Below the pieces are notes generated by a model, which did no database searches, had not been told where the DNA came from, and saw nothing but the letters and a program-made list of their open reading frames with translations. Positions 1-10,171 of a DNA stretch of 64,000 bases are shown here, in pieces. A program made the position numbers and the translations under genes. Origin of the DNA: SXZD01 sp034680345 (GTDB lineage: Bacteria; Pseudomonadota; Gammaproteobacteria; Burkholderiales; Burkholderiaceae_B); NCBI GenBank assembly GCA_034680345.1, contig JAXISZ010000001.1, forward strand, positions 286,410-350,409, in the 5' to 3' direction. Every line of letters begins with the position of its first letter. Within the stretch, counting starts at the first letter, position 1.

Positions 1-1038
1 AACCCAATGCTGGACCCGCATGAACAAGACGAGCCACCATCTGCAATTGATGCATTAAATTGGAAAATTGCATGGCATTGGTTGCCGGATTCATAAACAT
101 CAATTTGGGATCTTGACTGGGATTATAATTGGCTGCTGGGGTACCAACTAGGGGGTCTGAAGGTGATATTAACTGGGCACGTAAACGCTGTTCAGTGTCA
201 ATACTTCGGCTAGCCATCATAGCTAAATCTGCACCAAACAAAGAAGATCCTCGATTGGCTTTTGCAATCTGTTGAACAGCCTCACCCAATACGGTTGAAC
301 CATAAATTTGACCATTATTATCTTTACCCAAAGACACTGCGCCTGAAGCAGTTAAACGATACTGCACGACGTTGCGTCCAAATAAAAACACCGTATTACC
401 TGAAGTTGAGATGGCCGTAAATGCAGAATGATTCTGAGCAGCCTCCATTTGATCGGCAACACGCCCCCCCCAACCCTGCGTCACCCCCTCAGTGGCCAAA
501 CTCATCCACCAATTTTGCTGATCATTGTGTGAATATAAACGAGGTGGCTTTGGAACTTGAGGATTATTCAAATCGGCTTTAACCAAAGGCTGTATTAAAC
601 TACCCACATTAGCAACCACAGCCAAACGTCGCTCCAGATTAAATTTATTTTGCAACTGCCCTAACATAGGATGTAATGCAAACTGACGCTCCTGGGGATT
701 GCTTACCGTAATTGGCAATACACCGCCTAAACGCGCTACATTATCTATGCTCTGATTGCGCCGCGGAGCCACACCTGGCTCTAACAAAGCAATTGAACTG
801 GGCGACTGATTGCGCACCAAAGTATAGTTAGCAAACGAATCAGGATCGGTTGCCAAAACCGTATTAAATGAATCATTACCGCCATACAAAAACAGACATA
901 CCAAAGCGCGATAATCCCTGCAGATTGAGCAGCCGAAGAACTGCATAATGCTAGATTCAACGCGGTTAGAGCTGCAACCCCCAAACCTGCAAAACTGGCC
1001 ATTTGTTGCAAAAATACACGACGTGAAGCTTTCATCAT
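1..1038 (-). pseudogene. DUF1501 family protein, frameshifted and cut by window edge
   Basis: This is the start of a DUF1501 protein, a family of probably exported proteins (sulfatase-like fold) nearly always paired with DUF1800. The first frame (ATG at 1038) gives a Tat-like N-terminus with the twin-arginine stretch SRRVFLQQM and a hydrophobic segment. It then loses the family sequence at GGG (916-918) and stops at 781. Shifting frame there restores the conserved stretch RALVCLFLYGGNDSF, and that second frame stays open to base 1, about 300 codons. Restoring Ala-Gly-Asp-Tyr would need one more G in the run, so a one-base loss is the simplest reading. A sequencing or assembly error is equally possible. 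The start codon overlaps the restored stop of the upstream DUF1800 gene (ATGA), so the two were translationally coupled. Confidence 0.8.
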
Positions 1039-1110
1039 AATTGCACCTGAAATTCTGGGCTAACAACCAACATCAACAATGTTGCTTGTACCCGTTTCCT
1101 CTGAGCTTGT

Positions 1111-2787
1111 TCAACCTGCGCTTGATTGTTGGCGATTGATTGCATTGATCATACTGTTTCGTAAAGTTGTATCTATGGGTACTATTAATAGACGCTGGGC
1201 CAGAGCATCAACCAAGTCTGCTGGACGATCAGCCAAAGACAGCCAAGGCGCCAATTGCAACTGTACATCTGAACGTCGAGTAGCTTGCTGATAATTTCCA
1301 AAACCTGAAGCAATTCCGTTGCGCATAAAATTCACATACCCAGCTGCACTACTTTCGCTAAGAAGCTGCATTTCAGGAGAAAGTAAACCATTTGCGCCAG
1401 TTACAGAATTAGGGGCACGATAACCTGGACGATAAAAATTAAATACTGAAGGTGATCTCAAAGGTGACATCCCCAATGAAGTAAGAGGATCGTCGGTCAA
1501 GCCAATCTGATACAAGTTAGAATCACTGCTAACACCAATTGAACGCAGTAAGTTGGATAACTTTAATACAGGCTCTTTAAGCTTGGCTCCTTGACTGTCA
1601 AATTTACGCGCTTCTGGGTGCAGTAAAATCGCTTTGACCACAGCACCCAACTGCCCCTGAGTTGCCCTCCAAATGCTGCTGATGTCGGCTATGTAAGCAG
1701 GCGATGGATTACTGGTCACCAACCGCTGAATCAGTAAATGCGACATAAATGGTGCCACATTGGGATAATTTGCAATTGTATCTAACGCTATCTTTACAGA
1801 GAGCTCGGGGTTAGATGGATTTTGCTCGGGAATTACAACGCCTAAAAATCGTTTTTCTAAACGAGAGTGAAATTGAGGGTACTGCACCATTGGCCGAGAA
1901 TTTCTGTCCGAAAATGAATTTCCAAAAGAACTCACCCCATTAAAAAAGCAAGCATTATCTGGAAAATCTGGGCAATCGTAACTAAAGCCAGTAAAAACCC
2001 GAGCCAAACCCTCAATATCTTGATAACTATACGTTTCTATTGGTTGACCATTACCACCCAAAACTGGTTGTCCTGAGGCGTTTAATTGAAATAACCCAAT
2101 AGAAAATAATTGCAACACTTCACGGGCATAATTTTCATCTGGAACACGCCCTGTGCGCAGATCTTCTTTTTGATTACGTAAATGAGATAAATACAAACCC
2201 ATCATAGGATGGCGGCTTACATCCTCAAGCAAATTACGATAAGAACCAAATGCATTGCGTGCTAGCATGTCCATGTAAGCAGCGACAGCACGCGGGGATT
2301 GTGCCACATTAGCATCCAGCATTGAAACAACAAAAATTTGCGACAAAGCATAGGCCACACGCCAACGCAACTGGTCTTGAGCTGTTAGCGCTTTATTCCA
2401 AAAGGCATGTAAAACTTCCGATTGTCCTGCATTAGCATTCGGATTATTAAGACGCAAAGCCGCTTCGGACTGATCCCATAGCGCTGCCATTCCTACTGAA
2501 TTGGGTGTTTGTAATTGCCCATTAATCCAACCAGCATAACCTTGAACATTCAATTCATTGATCAAATTTTCATCAGCACCAAATGTAGCTTGCTGCAAAA
2601 AAGCCTGTGCCTGTGCTCGGTTTTCTGGGCGCTGAACATTTGAAGATTGAAACCCGTTAACTAGGCCAGCCTGTTCCGAATTACACCCCACCAAGATACT
2701 TAACGCAAAACCAGCCCCAACACCGCTGACAATTTTACAAAAAAATGAACTGCGGGCCAATACCCGTTGAAGCAATTGCAACATCAT
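1111..2787 (-). CDS. DUF1800 family lipoprotein with 3' frameshift
   Basis: A DUF1800 protein of 558 residues as read. It begins with a signal peptide ending in a lipobox-like LVGC (about residue 35), followed by family landmarks such as the AFWNKAL and DENYAREVLQLFSIG blocks and LPLRSPSVFNFYRPGY-like sequence near the C-terminus. The function of DUF1800 is not established; members are usually co-exported with DUF1501 partners. The reading frame ends at 1111, short of the family C-terminus. In the next frame, just past 1140, a typical ending reads RVQATLLMLVVSPEF and stops at 1035-1037, overlapping the DUF1501 start. One inserted base, or two lost, near 1130-1143 explains this. The gene may be newly damaged or the assembly may be wrong here. 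Confidence 0.85.
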   Translation of the reverse strand: MMLQLLQRVLARSSFFCKIVSGVGAGFALSILVGCNSEQAGLVNGFQSSNVQRPENRAQAQAFLQQATFGADENLINELNVQGYAGWINGQLQTPNSVGMAALWDQSEAALRLNNPNANAGQSEVLHAFWNKALTAQDQLRWRVAYALSQIFVVSMLDANVAQSPRAVAAYMDMLARNAFGSYRNLLEDVSRHPMMGLYLSHLRNQKEDLRTGRVPDENYAREVLQLFSIGLFQLNASGQPVLGGNGQPIETYSYQDIEGLARVFTGFSYDCPDFPDNACFFNGVSSFGNSFSDRNSRPMVQYPQFHSRLEKRFLGVVIPEQNPSNPELSVKIALDTIANYPNVAPFMSHLLIQRLVTSNPSPAYIADISSIWRATQGQLGAVVKAILLHPEARKFDSQGAKLKEPVLKLSNLLRSIGVSSDSNLYQIGLTDDPLTSLGMSPLRSPSVFNFYRPGYRAPNSVTGANGLLSPEMQLLSESSAAGYVNFMRNGIASGFGNYQQATRRSDVQLQLAPWLSLADRPADLVDALAQRLLIVPIDTTLRNSMINAINRQQSSAG

Positions 2788-2863
2788 CCATCATAAAAGC
2801 TAAAAAATGCTTTTATTAGTGACTTTTCTGGGTTAAAAGTTCGATAATTAATAAAAAATTATT

Positions 2864-4387
2864 TTAAAAGAATAAAGTAGCTAACCCTAAGAATATAAAA
2901 AACCCCAAGCTATCTGTTGAAAAAGTCAATAAAACTGAGGATCCCATCGCTGGATCCCTGCCCATTTTTTGTAAAACAAAAGGCACTGCCATACCAATCA
3001 CAGCACCAATTAATAAATTCAATGTCATTGCCAAAGTCATCAAAATGCCTAATGCCACACCCTGCGGACTGTCATAATATAAAAGCCAGGCCAAAACGCC
3101 GGCAATACCGCCCCAAACCAGCCCATTCATAGCCGCAATACCAAGCTCTTTATACAATAGTCGTTGCGCATTGGCCGCAGTTACTTGCCCTAAAGCAATT
3201 GAGCGAATCATCAATGTCATGGTTTGATTTCCTGAATTACCGGCGATACCGGCCACTATAGGCATTAAAGTGGCCAAAGCCACCACTTTTTGAATCACAC
3301 CTTCAAAAGAACCAATCACCCGACTTGCAAAAAAAGCGGTGCATAAGTTCACCGCTAACCACAACCAACGATTTTTTGCTGACTTCCAAACCGATGCAAA
3401 CAGGTCTTCTTCTTCGCGCAAACCTGCCTGAGACAATAACTCTGACTCACCCTCTTCACGAATAACGTCAAGCACCTCATTAACTGTTAAACGACCAACC
3501 AACTTACCTGCAGGATCTACAACAGGAGCACTGACCAAATCGTAACGCTCAAAGGCTTGCGCTGCCTCAGAAACATCATCTAACGGGGACAAAGAAAGAA
3601 TGTCTTGGCTCATGACATCAGCCACCATCACCTCCGGCTCATTAATTAACAAACGATCCAAAGGCAATGCACCTTGCAAGGCATCATCTCGGTTAACCAC
3701 AAACACCTGATCGGTGTGATCAGGTAAGGTGTCAAAACGACGCAAATAACGCAACACCACTTCTAAAGTAACGTCATCGCGAATGGTGACCATTTCAAAG
3801 TCCATACGTGCGCCTACAGAATCTTCTGGATAAGACATCGCCGCACGCAACTGTTCACGCTCGGCCAACGACAAACTTGACGCCAACTCTTCTACCACTT
3901 CGCGAGGTAAATCCTGGGCCAATTCCGCCAACTCGTTGGTATCTAAGTTTTCTGCAGCAGCAACCAACGCCTGGTTGTCCATGGTGCGAATCAAACTTTC
4001 ACGCACCGAATCGGACAACTCCAGAAGAATTTCACCCTCTCGCTCAGAGCGCACCAATTCCCAAACCATTAAACGGTCATCTAAAGGCAAAGACTCCAGC
4101 ACATAAGCGGTATCTGCAGGGTGTAATTTAGCCACACGGTGACGCAAAGCGGTCAAGTGTTGACGATGCACCAAGTCTTCAATCAATGCTTGCCTATCAG
4201 GATGACTAGCCACCTGCTGTTTATGTACAACATTTTCAACAACTCGAGAACGCTGCAATAGAGCCTGCACCTCTTCCAAGGCCCGGTGTGCATCGTCTAA
4301 ATCACGAACCGGACTGGATGCCTGGGCAAGCAAATCTTCTTGAGATTGCTCTTGAGGTGATAAATTGTCAATCAACATAGGAAGCAC
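2864..4387 (-). CDS. mgtE: Magnesium transporter MgtE
   Basis: A 507-residue MgtE-type Mg2+ channel, the usual length. The soluble N-terminal helical domain occupies about residues 40-160. A CBS pair follows (about 195-315, with VMSQDILSLSPLDDVSEAA), then five membrane helices from about 335 to the end. The pore-helix region carries the conserved PIVAGIAGNSGNQ and TMTLMIRSIALG stretches. In the family, Mg2+ bound between the N and CBS domains closes the pore when the cell is replete. The gene lies 76 bases after the DUF1800 start on the same strand, and no functional link to its neighbours is evident. Confidence 0.95.
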   Translation of the reverse strand: MLPMLIDNLSPQEQSQEDLLAQASSPVRDLDDAHRALEEVQALLQRSRVVENVVHKQQVASHPDRQALIEDLVHRQHLTALRHRVAKLHPADTAYVLESLPLDDRLMVWELVRSEREGEILLELSDSVRESLIRTMDNQALVAAAENLDTNELAELAQDLPREVVEELASSLSLAEREQLRAAMSYPEDSVGARMDFEMVTIRDDVTLEVVLRYLRRFDTLPDHTDQVFVVNRDDALQGALPLDRLLINEPEVMVADVMSQDILSLSPLDDVSEAAQAFERYDLVSAPVVDPAGKLVGRLTVNEVLDVIREEGESELLSQAGLREEEDLFASVWKSAKNRWLWLAVNLCTAFFASRVIGSFEGVIQKVVALATLMPIVAGIAGNSGNQTMTLMIRSIALGQVTAANAQRLLYKELGIAAMNGLVWGGIAGVLAWLLYYDSPQGVALGILMTLAMTLNLLIGAVIGMAVPFVLQKMGRDPAMGSSVLLTFSTDSLGFFIFLGLATLFF

Positions 4388-4442
4388 GCCATGTATTTAA
4401 TTTACATGTAGTCAGCATAACGCAAAATTTTCAGAAAACAAC

Positions 4443-6323
4443 CTAAGTACTTGGTATTGACTCTTCAAAAAAATGAGGAGAATGTTTAAAATCTTTGAAC
4501 ACAGACCCATCTGCATAAACCACCCGATGCACAGGCATACAAGATCGTAAACTATTGACTACCCATGCAGCCTGAGCACGCATCAGGTCTTCAACACGAA
4601 GCTGCGCTGTTTGAATCAAACCTTGCGCTAATAACTCAGCGCGCATAACCCCAGGCAATAACAACGCGTCATCACTCGGAGTTAAGCGTTTATCATCAAT
4701 TTGCAATACCCAATTACCACGCAATGTTTCAGTTAAAAACCCATCCTCGGTGTATAACAAAACGTCATCAACCTCGGGTAAAGTGCTTTGATGAGTATTG
4801 TAATCTGAACGCTCAGTGGTTTTATGGTGTGTGAAAATCCATTGGCCCTTATATGGTTGCGCACTAAGCGCTACAGTGAGTTTTTCAGGCAAAACAACCC
4901 AAGGTAAGACTTCAATATTAAAGTCACCTTCTGCGCCCAATAACCAACGACAACGGTACAAACCTTGCGAATACTGTTTTGCAACCTCAGCCAAATTAGT
5001 CACAATGGTTTCTTCATGAAATGGATAAGAAAAAAACTGCGCGGCTTGCTGCATACGTTGCAAATGCTGTTGCAATCGCTGATATTGCCCCTGCTCCAAA
5101 CGAATTGTTTCCAGCAACTCAAAGGCCTGTAATGCGCGATGCGCTAAACGCGATTTAATATGCCACTCTCGCATTTCAGCCATTGAATCTGCATACCAAG
5201 TAATACCACTACCAACCCCATATTGCAGCAACTGCTTTTCTTGATGATGAACAAACGTGCGAATTGCCACATTAAATACACAACCACCGCCTGGCTCTAT
5301 CATGCCAACAGCGCCGCAATACAAACCGCGCGGGCGATTTTCTAACTCAGCAATCGCCTTCATGCTTTCTGCTTTTGGTGCTCCGGTTACACTACCACAT
5401 GGAAATAATGCCTTAAAGATACCGAATAAATCTGTATCCGGTTTAGTTTTTGCCTGAATTGTTGATGTCATTTGCAACACCGTAGGATGCGCTTGCACAT
5501 CAAACAACGAAGTGGTGCGCACAGATCCCGGCAAAGCTATGCGAGATAAATCATTACGCAACAAATCAACAATCATGACATTTTCTGCACGCTCTTTGGC
5601 ATTATTTTTTAAATTCCATGCCGTTAACTCAAACTCACTGCCAAACTCAGCAGTACCCTTCATCGGTTGAGTAACAATGGTTTTTCCATCCCACTGAAAA
5701 AACAGCTCTGGCGAGGCACTAGCAACAGACCAATGCCCAAATTTGAGCGCAAAGGCAAACGTTTTTGGCTGTAAAAGCAATAAACGCATCAATAAATCTC
5801 TAGCATCAAGGCTGCCCGAAGCCTGCCAAGCCGTTGTTAAATTAAGCTGATAATACCGCCCAGAGGCAATGTCAGATTTCACCCTATCTATTTGACCCGA
5901 AAAACTTTTTTCAGTAAAAAAACAACGCATTGGGCTGTGTAACTTACTGCCAAATTCTATAGATTTCCCTTGACCCATGGCGGCAAGCGAATTAACTAAA
6001 CTTTCGTCAAAAGCCAGAACACAAACCAAAGGGAAAGGTTCTTCAGAGTTATCAAAAATGACTTTCAGTTGCTCATCGAAAGCCGGAGCCGCCTCATAAG
6101 CCACCCACATAAAAACTCGCAAACCAAGCTTTGCCCAGTGCTTGGCTTGCTCAAAACAATACCTCACTTGAGTTATACTACTTGCACTCAAAACGTGGCG
6201 TGGTTTTAATATGTATCCTTCATGAGATTGTATTGGTAAAATCATATTGGCTCGAATAGACCATGCTGCATATTCTTGATTTGAGCCGATTAATGTTTCG
6301 TAATGTGTTTTTGTTTGAACCAT
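4443..6323 (-). CDS. pabBC: Fused aminodeoxychorismate synthase I / aminodeoxychorismate lyase
   Basis: A 626-residue fusion for p-aminobenzoate synthesis, which feeds folate. Residues 1 to about 385 are a chorismate-binding synthase component I with QPMKGTAEF (the PIKGT motif holding the PabB lysine), VMIVDLLRNDLSRI and FPCGSVTGAPKAESM. The rest is a class IV PLP domain (ADC lyase type) with HKTTERSDYN, where the lysine aligns with the PLP lysine, and LTETLRGNWVLQ. The glutaminase partner PabA is not in the window. The fusion is common in Betaproteobacteria. The N-terminus is short compared with full PabB, as in other PabBC fusions. It is divergent from the polysaccharide operon, with 39 bases between the starts. 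Confidence 0.93.
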   Translation of the reverse strand: MVQTKTHYETLIGSNQEYAAWSIRANMILPIQSHEGYILKPRHVLSASSITQVRYCFEQAKHWAKLGLRVFMWVAYEAAPAFDEQLKVIFDNSEEPFPLVCVLAFDESLVNSLAAMGQGKSIEFGSKLHSPMRCFFTEKSFSGQIDRVKSDIASGRYYQLNLTTAWQASGSLDARDLLMRLLLLQPKTFAFALKFGHWSVASASPELFFQWDGKTIVTQPMKGTAEFGSEFELTAWNLKNNAKERAENVMIVDLLRNDLSRIALPGSVRTTSLFDVQAHPTVLQMTSTIQAKTKPDTDLFGIFKALFPCGSVTGAPKAESMKAIAELENRPRGLYCGAVGMIEPGGGCVFNVAIRTFVHHQEKQLLQYGVGSGITWYADSMAEMREWHIKSRLAHRALQAFELLETIRLEQGQYQRLQQHLQRMQQAAQFFSYPFHEETIVTNLAEVAKQYSQGLYRCRWLLGAEGDFNIEVLPWVVLPEKLTVALSAQPYKGQWIFTHHKTTERSDYNTHQSTLPEVDDVLLYTEDGFLTETLRGNWVLQIDDKRLTPSDDALLLPGVMRAELLAQGLIQTAQLRVEDLMRAQAAWVVNSLRSCMPVHRVVYADGSVFKDFKHSPHFFEESIPST

Positions 6324-6362
6324 ATGTGCAAATCAATTGCTTTTATAAATTAAGTTGTATTA

Positions 6363-7793
6363 ATGAATCACTCCACGTCACACACAAATTCTAATGCTGA
6401 CCCCAATAACAAGCGCGCAAGTAATGAGCCAAATCGCACTGTAGCCGGAACCGCCCTAACAGTAACATTGCTAGTACCCTTGTGTTTAGTGGCGCCAATT
6501 TTTTTAAGCCTTATACTGCCTTTCAACCTTACAAAATATTCACAAACGGTAGCTCACCTGCTTTTAAGCGCATGTGTAATCATAGTGCTAATTTACACAG
6601 CAAGACACTACCTTTTTTCTATAAATCGTCTATTTTGTAAACAAAAACAGCTTTATATAGACCTTCCGTATGCGCAATGGCCTAACATCACTGTGCTAAT
6701 CATGGCTCACAATGAAGAGCGGGTCATTCGAGATTCTTTGTTATCATTGATTAATAGCGACTACCCTAAAGATAAACTGGTTATTATGCCAGTCAATGAC
6801 CGATCAACTGATAAAACAGCAGAAATCATTGATCAACTGGCAAAAGAATACGCCAATATTAAGCCATTACACCGCTTAGAAGGTGAAGGGGGAAAACCAG
6901 CCGCCTTAGACTATGCTTGCCAACATATTGAAACTGATATTTTTATCGTTTTTGACGCCGACTACCTTCCTGGAAAAGGATTATTAAAGCAACTGGTTTG
7001 CCCTTTCTTTGACCCCGAAGTGGGTGCCACTATGGGTCGCGTGATCCCGTTAAACGCACAATCTAATCTGCTTACCCGGCTTTTAATGCTAGAACGCTGC
7101 GGCGGTTACCAAGTAAACCAACAAGCACGACAAAACCTAAACTTAACTACTCAGTTTGGCGGCACAGTAGGCGGCATTCGCACATCAGCACTCGAAGAAG
7201 TGGGTGGCTGGGGAACAGACTGCTTAGCTGAAGACACGGATCTAACCATCCGTCTAAGATGTGGTGGCTGGAAAGTGGTGTATCAAAACCGTGCTGAATG
7301 CTATGAAGAAGTACCTGAAGAATGGTCTGTGCGCATTCGACAATTACAACGCTGGGCTGGGGGACACCAACAAGTACTGATTAACCAATGGTTAAAAGTT
7401 CTGCGATGTGAGCCTATGGGCTTTGCAGAACGATTTGACACCTTCTTACTGCTAGCTATCTACATGCTATCACCCGTCATTTTAATTGGGTGGAGCAGTG
7501 GTGCATTTCTGTTTTATACCGGCGACGGTTTGCTTATCAACAGCTTAATGGGTGTTGTTCTTTCTATTGCCTACGCTGGTTTTGGAAATTTTGCCATCAT
7601 GACTGAAATCACAGTGGGGGCGTATCTAGATCGGTCTCGAAATGACTTAATCTTACTTCCGTTTATGCTCTTTGTATTTATAATAAACTCGGTTGAAATT
7701 ACACGAACAGTCATTATTCAGTCATGGAAAGCATGGCGTGGACAAAGCACTGGCTGGAATAAAACCACCCGCTATCGCAAAACCACCTTATGA
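6363..7793 (+). CDS. Processive GT2 polysaccharide synthase (PgaC/NodC-like)
   Basis: A 476-residue membrane glycosyltransferase. Two hydrophobic segments (about residues 28-52 and 60-85) precede a cytosolic GT2 domain with VNDRSTD (about 143), FDADY (about 196), EDTDLTIRL (about 289) and the processivity motif QLQRW (about 326). Three or four more membrane helices follow, ending in a basic tail. This layout is that of synthases that polymerise and extrude beta-linked sugars, such as poly-GlcNAc, hyaluronan or chitin oligomers. The real substrate is unknown. It is first in a tight operon, its stop overlapping the next start (ATGA), and a sugar-nucleotide epimerase follows. PgaA/PgaB homologues are absent, so it is not a standard pga locus. 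Confidence 0.88.
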   Translation: MNHSTSHTNSNADPNNKRASNEPNRTVAGTALTVTLLVPLCLVAPIFLSLILPFNLTKYSQTVAHLLLSACVIIVLIYTARHYLFSINRLFCKQKQLYIDLPYAQWPNITVLIMAHNEERVIRDSLLSLINSDYPKDKLVIMPVNDRSTDKTAEIIDQLAKEYANIKPLHRLEGEGGKPAALDYACQHIETDIFIVFDADYLPGKGLLKQLVCPFFDPEVGATMGRVIPLNAQSNLLTRLLMLERCGGYQVNQQARQNLNLTTQFGGTVGGIRTSALEEVGGWGTDCLAEDTDLTIRLRCGGWKVVYQNRAECYEEVPEEWSVRIRQLQRWAGGHQQVLINQWLKVLRCEPMGFAERFDTFLLLAIYMLSPVILIGWSSGAFLFYTGDGLLINSLMGVVLSIAYAGFGNFAIMTEITVGAYLDRSRNDLILLPFMLFVFIINSVEITRTVIIQSWKAWRGQSTGWNKTTRYRKTTL

Positions 7794-8947
7794 ATTATTC
7801 ACTTGATATTGCGCCAATTTTTTTGGTTTTTAGCTTTGTATTAATCATTCTCGGACCATTGGTCCCAGCTCTTTTGTATCTAATCAGCAATACAAATCAA
7901 TCAGCGCTAGAAGTACCGCCCAATCGCGATGACAACGCCCGCCACTTTGCAGACGGACTTAAGACATTGATTGAAAAAAATTTTCCTGATGCAATTTCAT
8001 GCAAAGACCCAATCGAGATTGATGCAAAAAACTCAAGAATCACCATGAAAGACCATTTTATATGGTTAAAAAGCAGTGATGATTTTCCGAAAACGCCTTT
8101 AACAGGAGCCAACACCTCCGAACGACGCATAGCCATTTTAAATTCAGTTGCTCAAATTCCGCCTTTCACCCAATGGTATGGCGATGCCTACAGCAACAAT
8201 TATTTAGAATTGATGGAAAACACTTTATTGCGCACACTTCGCTGTGACAATAAACTCTTACTGCATCCGAATGTCACTATACTCAGATGGGTTGATGCAC
8301 ACTCTATGTTTGTTATGGGTAACAACCAGCTACCGCCCCGTACAACAGCTAGCCATACCTTAACACTATCAACAGGCGTTAACTTTTCAAGGTTGTATGC
8401 CCCCCAAATCGAAATTGCCCCACCCCCTAAAACAACGCAAACAACTGACACTAAAAATCCCGCTGAAAAAAATATGCTTACCAGCAAAATTCTACATGAT
8501 GAAATGTTCGCTGCTCCCCTTGAGCATTCAAAATGGACCCACATCACACAAAACGACCTAGATCAAACAGCTCGACATCTGTTTAAAGAAAACCTTTGCA
8601 TCGAATCTCATCAACATATAACAGCCAATTTAATTTGCCAAGGCGATTTATACATCAACGAACATGTCCATATTGAGGGTAGTATCAAAGTTTACGGCAA
8701 TCTCTACATTGCACCAGATGTGATCATTAAAGGAAATGTTTTTTGTGGCGAAAACGCCCAATTTGTTAAAAATATCAAAGTTCATGGCCTAATTTCTTGT
8801 GCCTCAACGCTTTCAATAGGACCATACTGTCATATTGGTTTATTAAATGCGCCTACTAGTGTGTGTGCCGATCACATCAGTTTACGCAGTGGAAGTATTA
8901 TTCACGGACAAGTTTTCTCTAGGAATCATGGCCAAACCGATGAATGA
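7790..8947 (+). CDS. Membrane-anchored bactofilin-like polymer-forming protein
   Basis: A 385-residue protein with an N-terminal membrane helix (about residues 8-33). A poorly conserved middle follows, then a C-terminal repeat region from about residue 285 (LICQGDLYINEHVHIEGSI, then KVYGNLYIAPDVIIKGNV) with the short-strand periodicity of a bactofilin/DUF583 right-handed beta helix. Bactofilins polymerise without nucleotides and often scaffold cell-envelope or polysaccharide machinery. The start overlaps the synthase stop by four bases, and the end overlaps the epimerase start, so the three are coupled. I infer that it localises the synthase. The middle domain, which includes a conserved-looking PPFTQWYGDAYSNNYLEL stretch, is not one I recognise. 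Confidence 0.72.
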   Translation: MNYSLDIAPIFLVFSFVLIILGPLVPALLYLISNTNQSALEVPPNRDDNARHFADGLKTLIEKNFPDAISCKDPIEIDAKNSRITMKDHFIWLKSSDDFPKTPLTGANTSERRIAILNSVAQIPPFTQWYGDAYSNNYLELMENTLLRTLRCDNKLLLHPNVTILRWVDAHSMFVMGNNQLPPRTTASHTLTLSTGVNFSRLYAPQIEIAPPPKTTQTTDTKNPAEKNMLTSKILHDEMFAAPLEHSKWTHITQNDLDQTARHLFKENLCIESHQHITANLICQGDLYINEHVHIEGSIKVYGNLYIAPDVIIKGNVFCGENAQFVKNIKVHGLISCASTLSIGPYCHIGLLNAPTSVCADHISLRSGSIIHGQVFSRNHGQTDE

Positions 8948-10118
8948 TTATAATATCTCCAATATGCGGGTAGCCTGTGTAACCGGAACAAGGCCAGAAA
9001 TTATAAAAATGTTTCCTGTGGTGCAGCGCCTTCGAGAAAATGAAATTAACACTGCCTGGATTTCTTCTGGCCAACACACCGCACTGGCGGAACAAACCTA
9101 CTCAGCAATTGGATTAGCGCCCGATTTTACTTTACCCTTAAAAAGGGTAAACAACGGATTGAGTAGTTTATCAGGCAGAATGATTGAAGCTTTTGGAAAA
9201 CATTTTACTAAAGAAAACTACAATTTAGTTTTGGTGCATGGCGACACAGCAACAGCGCTAGCAGCTGGTATAGCTGCTTTTTATTGTGGGATTGCAATAG
9301 GTCATGTAGAAGCGGGGTTGCGATGCCCAACGTTAACAGAGCCTTTCCCTGAGGAAGCCCATCGCCGTCTTCTTGGCCGTATATCTCACTGGCATTTCGC
9401 CCCCACTCCTCAAGCACAACAACAGCTGTTGCAAGAACAAGTAACTGGGCACGTTGTATTAACGGGTAACACAGGCTTGGATGCACTAAAAATCACAGCC
9501 CAGCGAATTGCTGCCGAACCACAATTGGTATCAGAAGACTGTCAATATTGGTTTAATGGTACAGATAAAAAAACTGTTCTGGTCACTTTACATCGTCGAG
9601 AAAACTGGAAAAATGGTGTGGAGCAGGCTTGTCAAGCCCTAAAAAATTGGCTAGAAATGGCACCTAACCACGCTGTGTATTGGGCTGTACATGCAAATCC
9701 TGCATTAAAGAAAAATATACAACAACAACTTACGAAGTTAAAACTTGAACACAACCTACTTGCGCGTTTTAAATTAGCCGAACCGCTAAACTACTTGGAT
9801 ATGACATATGCTATAAAAAATTGCTTTGCACTAGCTACCGACAGCGGTGGTCTTCAAGAAGAAGCGAGTCTATTCCAAACTCCGGTACTTGTGTTGCGCA
9901 ATACCACTGAACGACCAGAAGCCATAGAGGCTGGCTATGCTGAACTGGTGGGCTGCACAACAGAAAACATCAAAACAGCATTACAAAAATTAAATAAAGG
10001 ACTTAAAAGATCTGCTTCAAATTTAACACTTCCTTTTGGTGATGGCAAAGCAGCTAAACGCATAGCGCATCATTTACGTACCCACTACCAACAAAATCAT
10101 TTAGATAAAGCATTTTAA
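8928..10118 (+). CDS. wecB: UDP-N-acetylglucosamine 2-epimerase
   Basis: A non-hydrolysing epimerase of about 396 residues that interconverts UDP-GlcNAc and UDP-ManNAc in the cytosol. Family motifs appear in order: GTRPEIIKM, HGDTATALA, GHVEAGLRC, FPEEAHRRLLGRIS, TLHRRENW and DSGGLQEEAS with TERPEAIEAG. An open frame extends upstream to 8847 inside the bactofilin-like gene, but the conserved start lies near VACVTGTRPE. ATGs at 8928, 8940 and 8964 are all possible; 8928 is chosen because a weak AGGA lies just upstream. Placement inside the synthase operon suggests that the polymer or its precursor uses ManNAc, or that the enzyme balances UDP-GlcNAc. Confidence 0.93.
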   Translation: MAKPMNDYNISNMRVACVTGTRPEIIKMFPVVQRLRENEINTAWISSGQHTALAEQTYSAIGLAPDFTLPLKRVNNGLSSLSGRMIEAFGKHFTKENYNLVLVHGDTATALAAGIAAFYCGIAIGHVEAGLRCPTLTEPFPEEAHRRLLGRISHWHFAPTPQAQQQLLQEQVTGHVVLTGNTGLDALKITAQRIAAEPQLVSEDCQYWFNGTDKKTVLVTLHRRENWKNGVEQACQALKNWLEMAPNHAVYWAVHANPALKKNIQQQLTKLKLEHNLLARFKLAEPLNYLDMTYAIKNCFALATDSGGLQEEASLFQTPVLVLRNTTERPEAIEAGYAELVGCTTENIKTALQKLNKGLKRSASNLTLPFGDGKAAKRIAHHLRTHYQQNHLDKAF

Positions 10119-10171
10119 TTGTGTGCTTGTTTGGTTAATATTTTATATCATCAAACCCTATTTCCCTGTTT

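Noticed and set aside
1079..1291. Plus-strand 70-codon ORF
   Set aside because: It lies antisense to the 3' end of the DUF1800 gene and has no recognisable domain or ribosome site.
8200..8547. Minus-strand ORF of 115 codons
   Set aside because: Antisense to the bactofilin-like gene; composition looks like a shadow frame.
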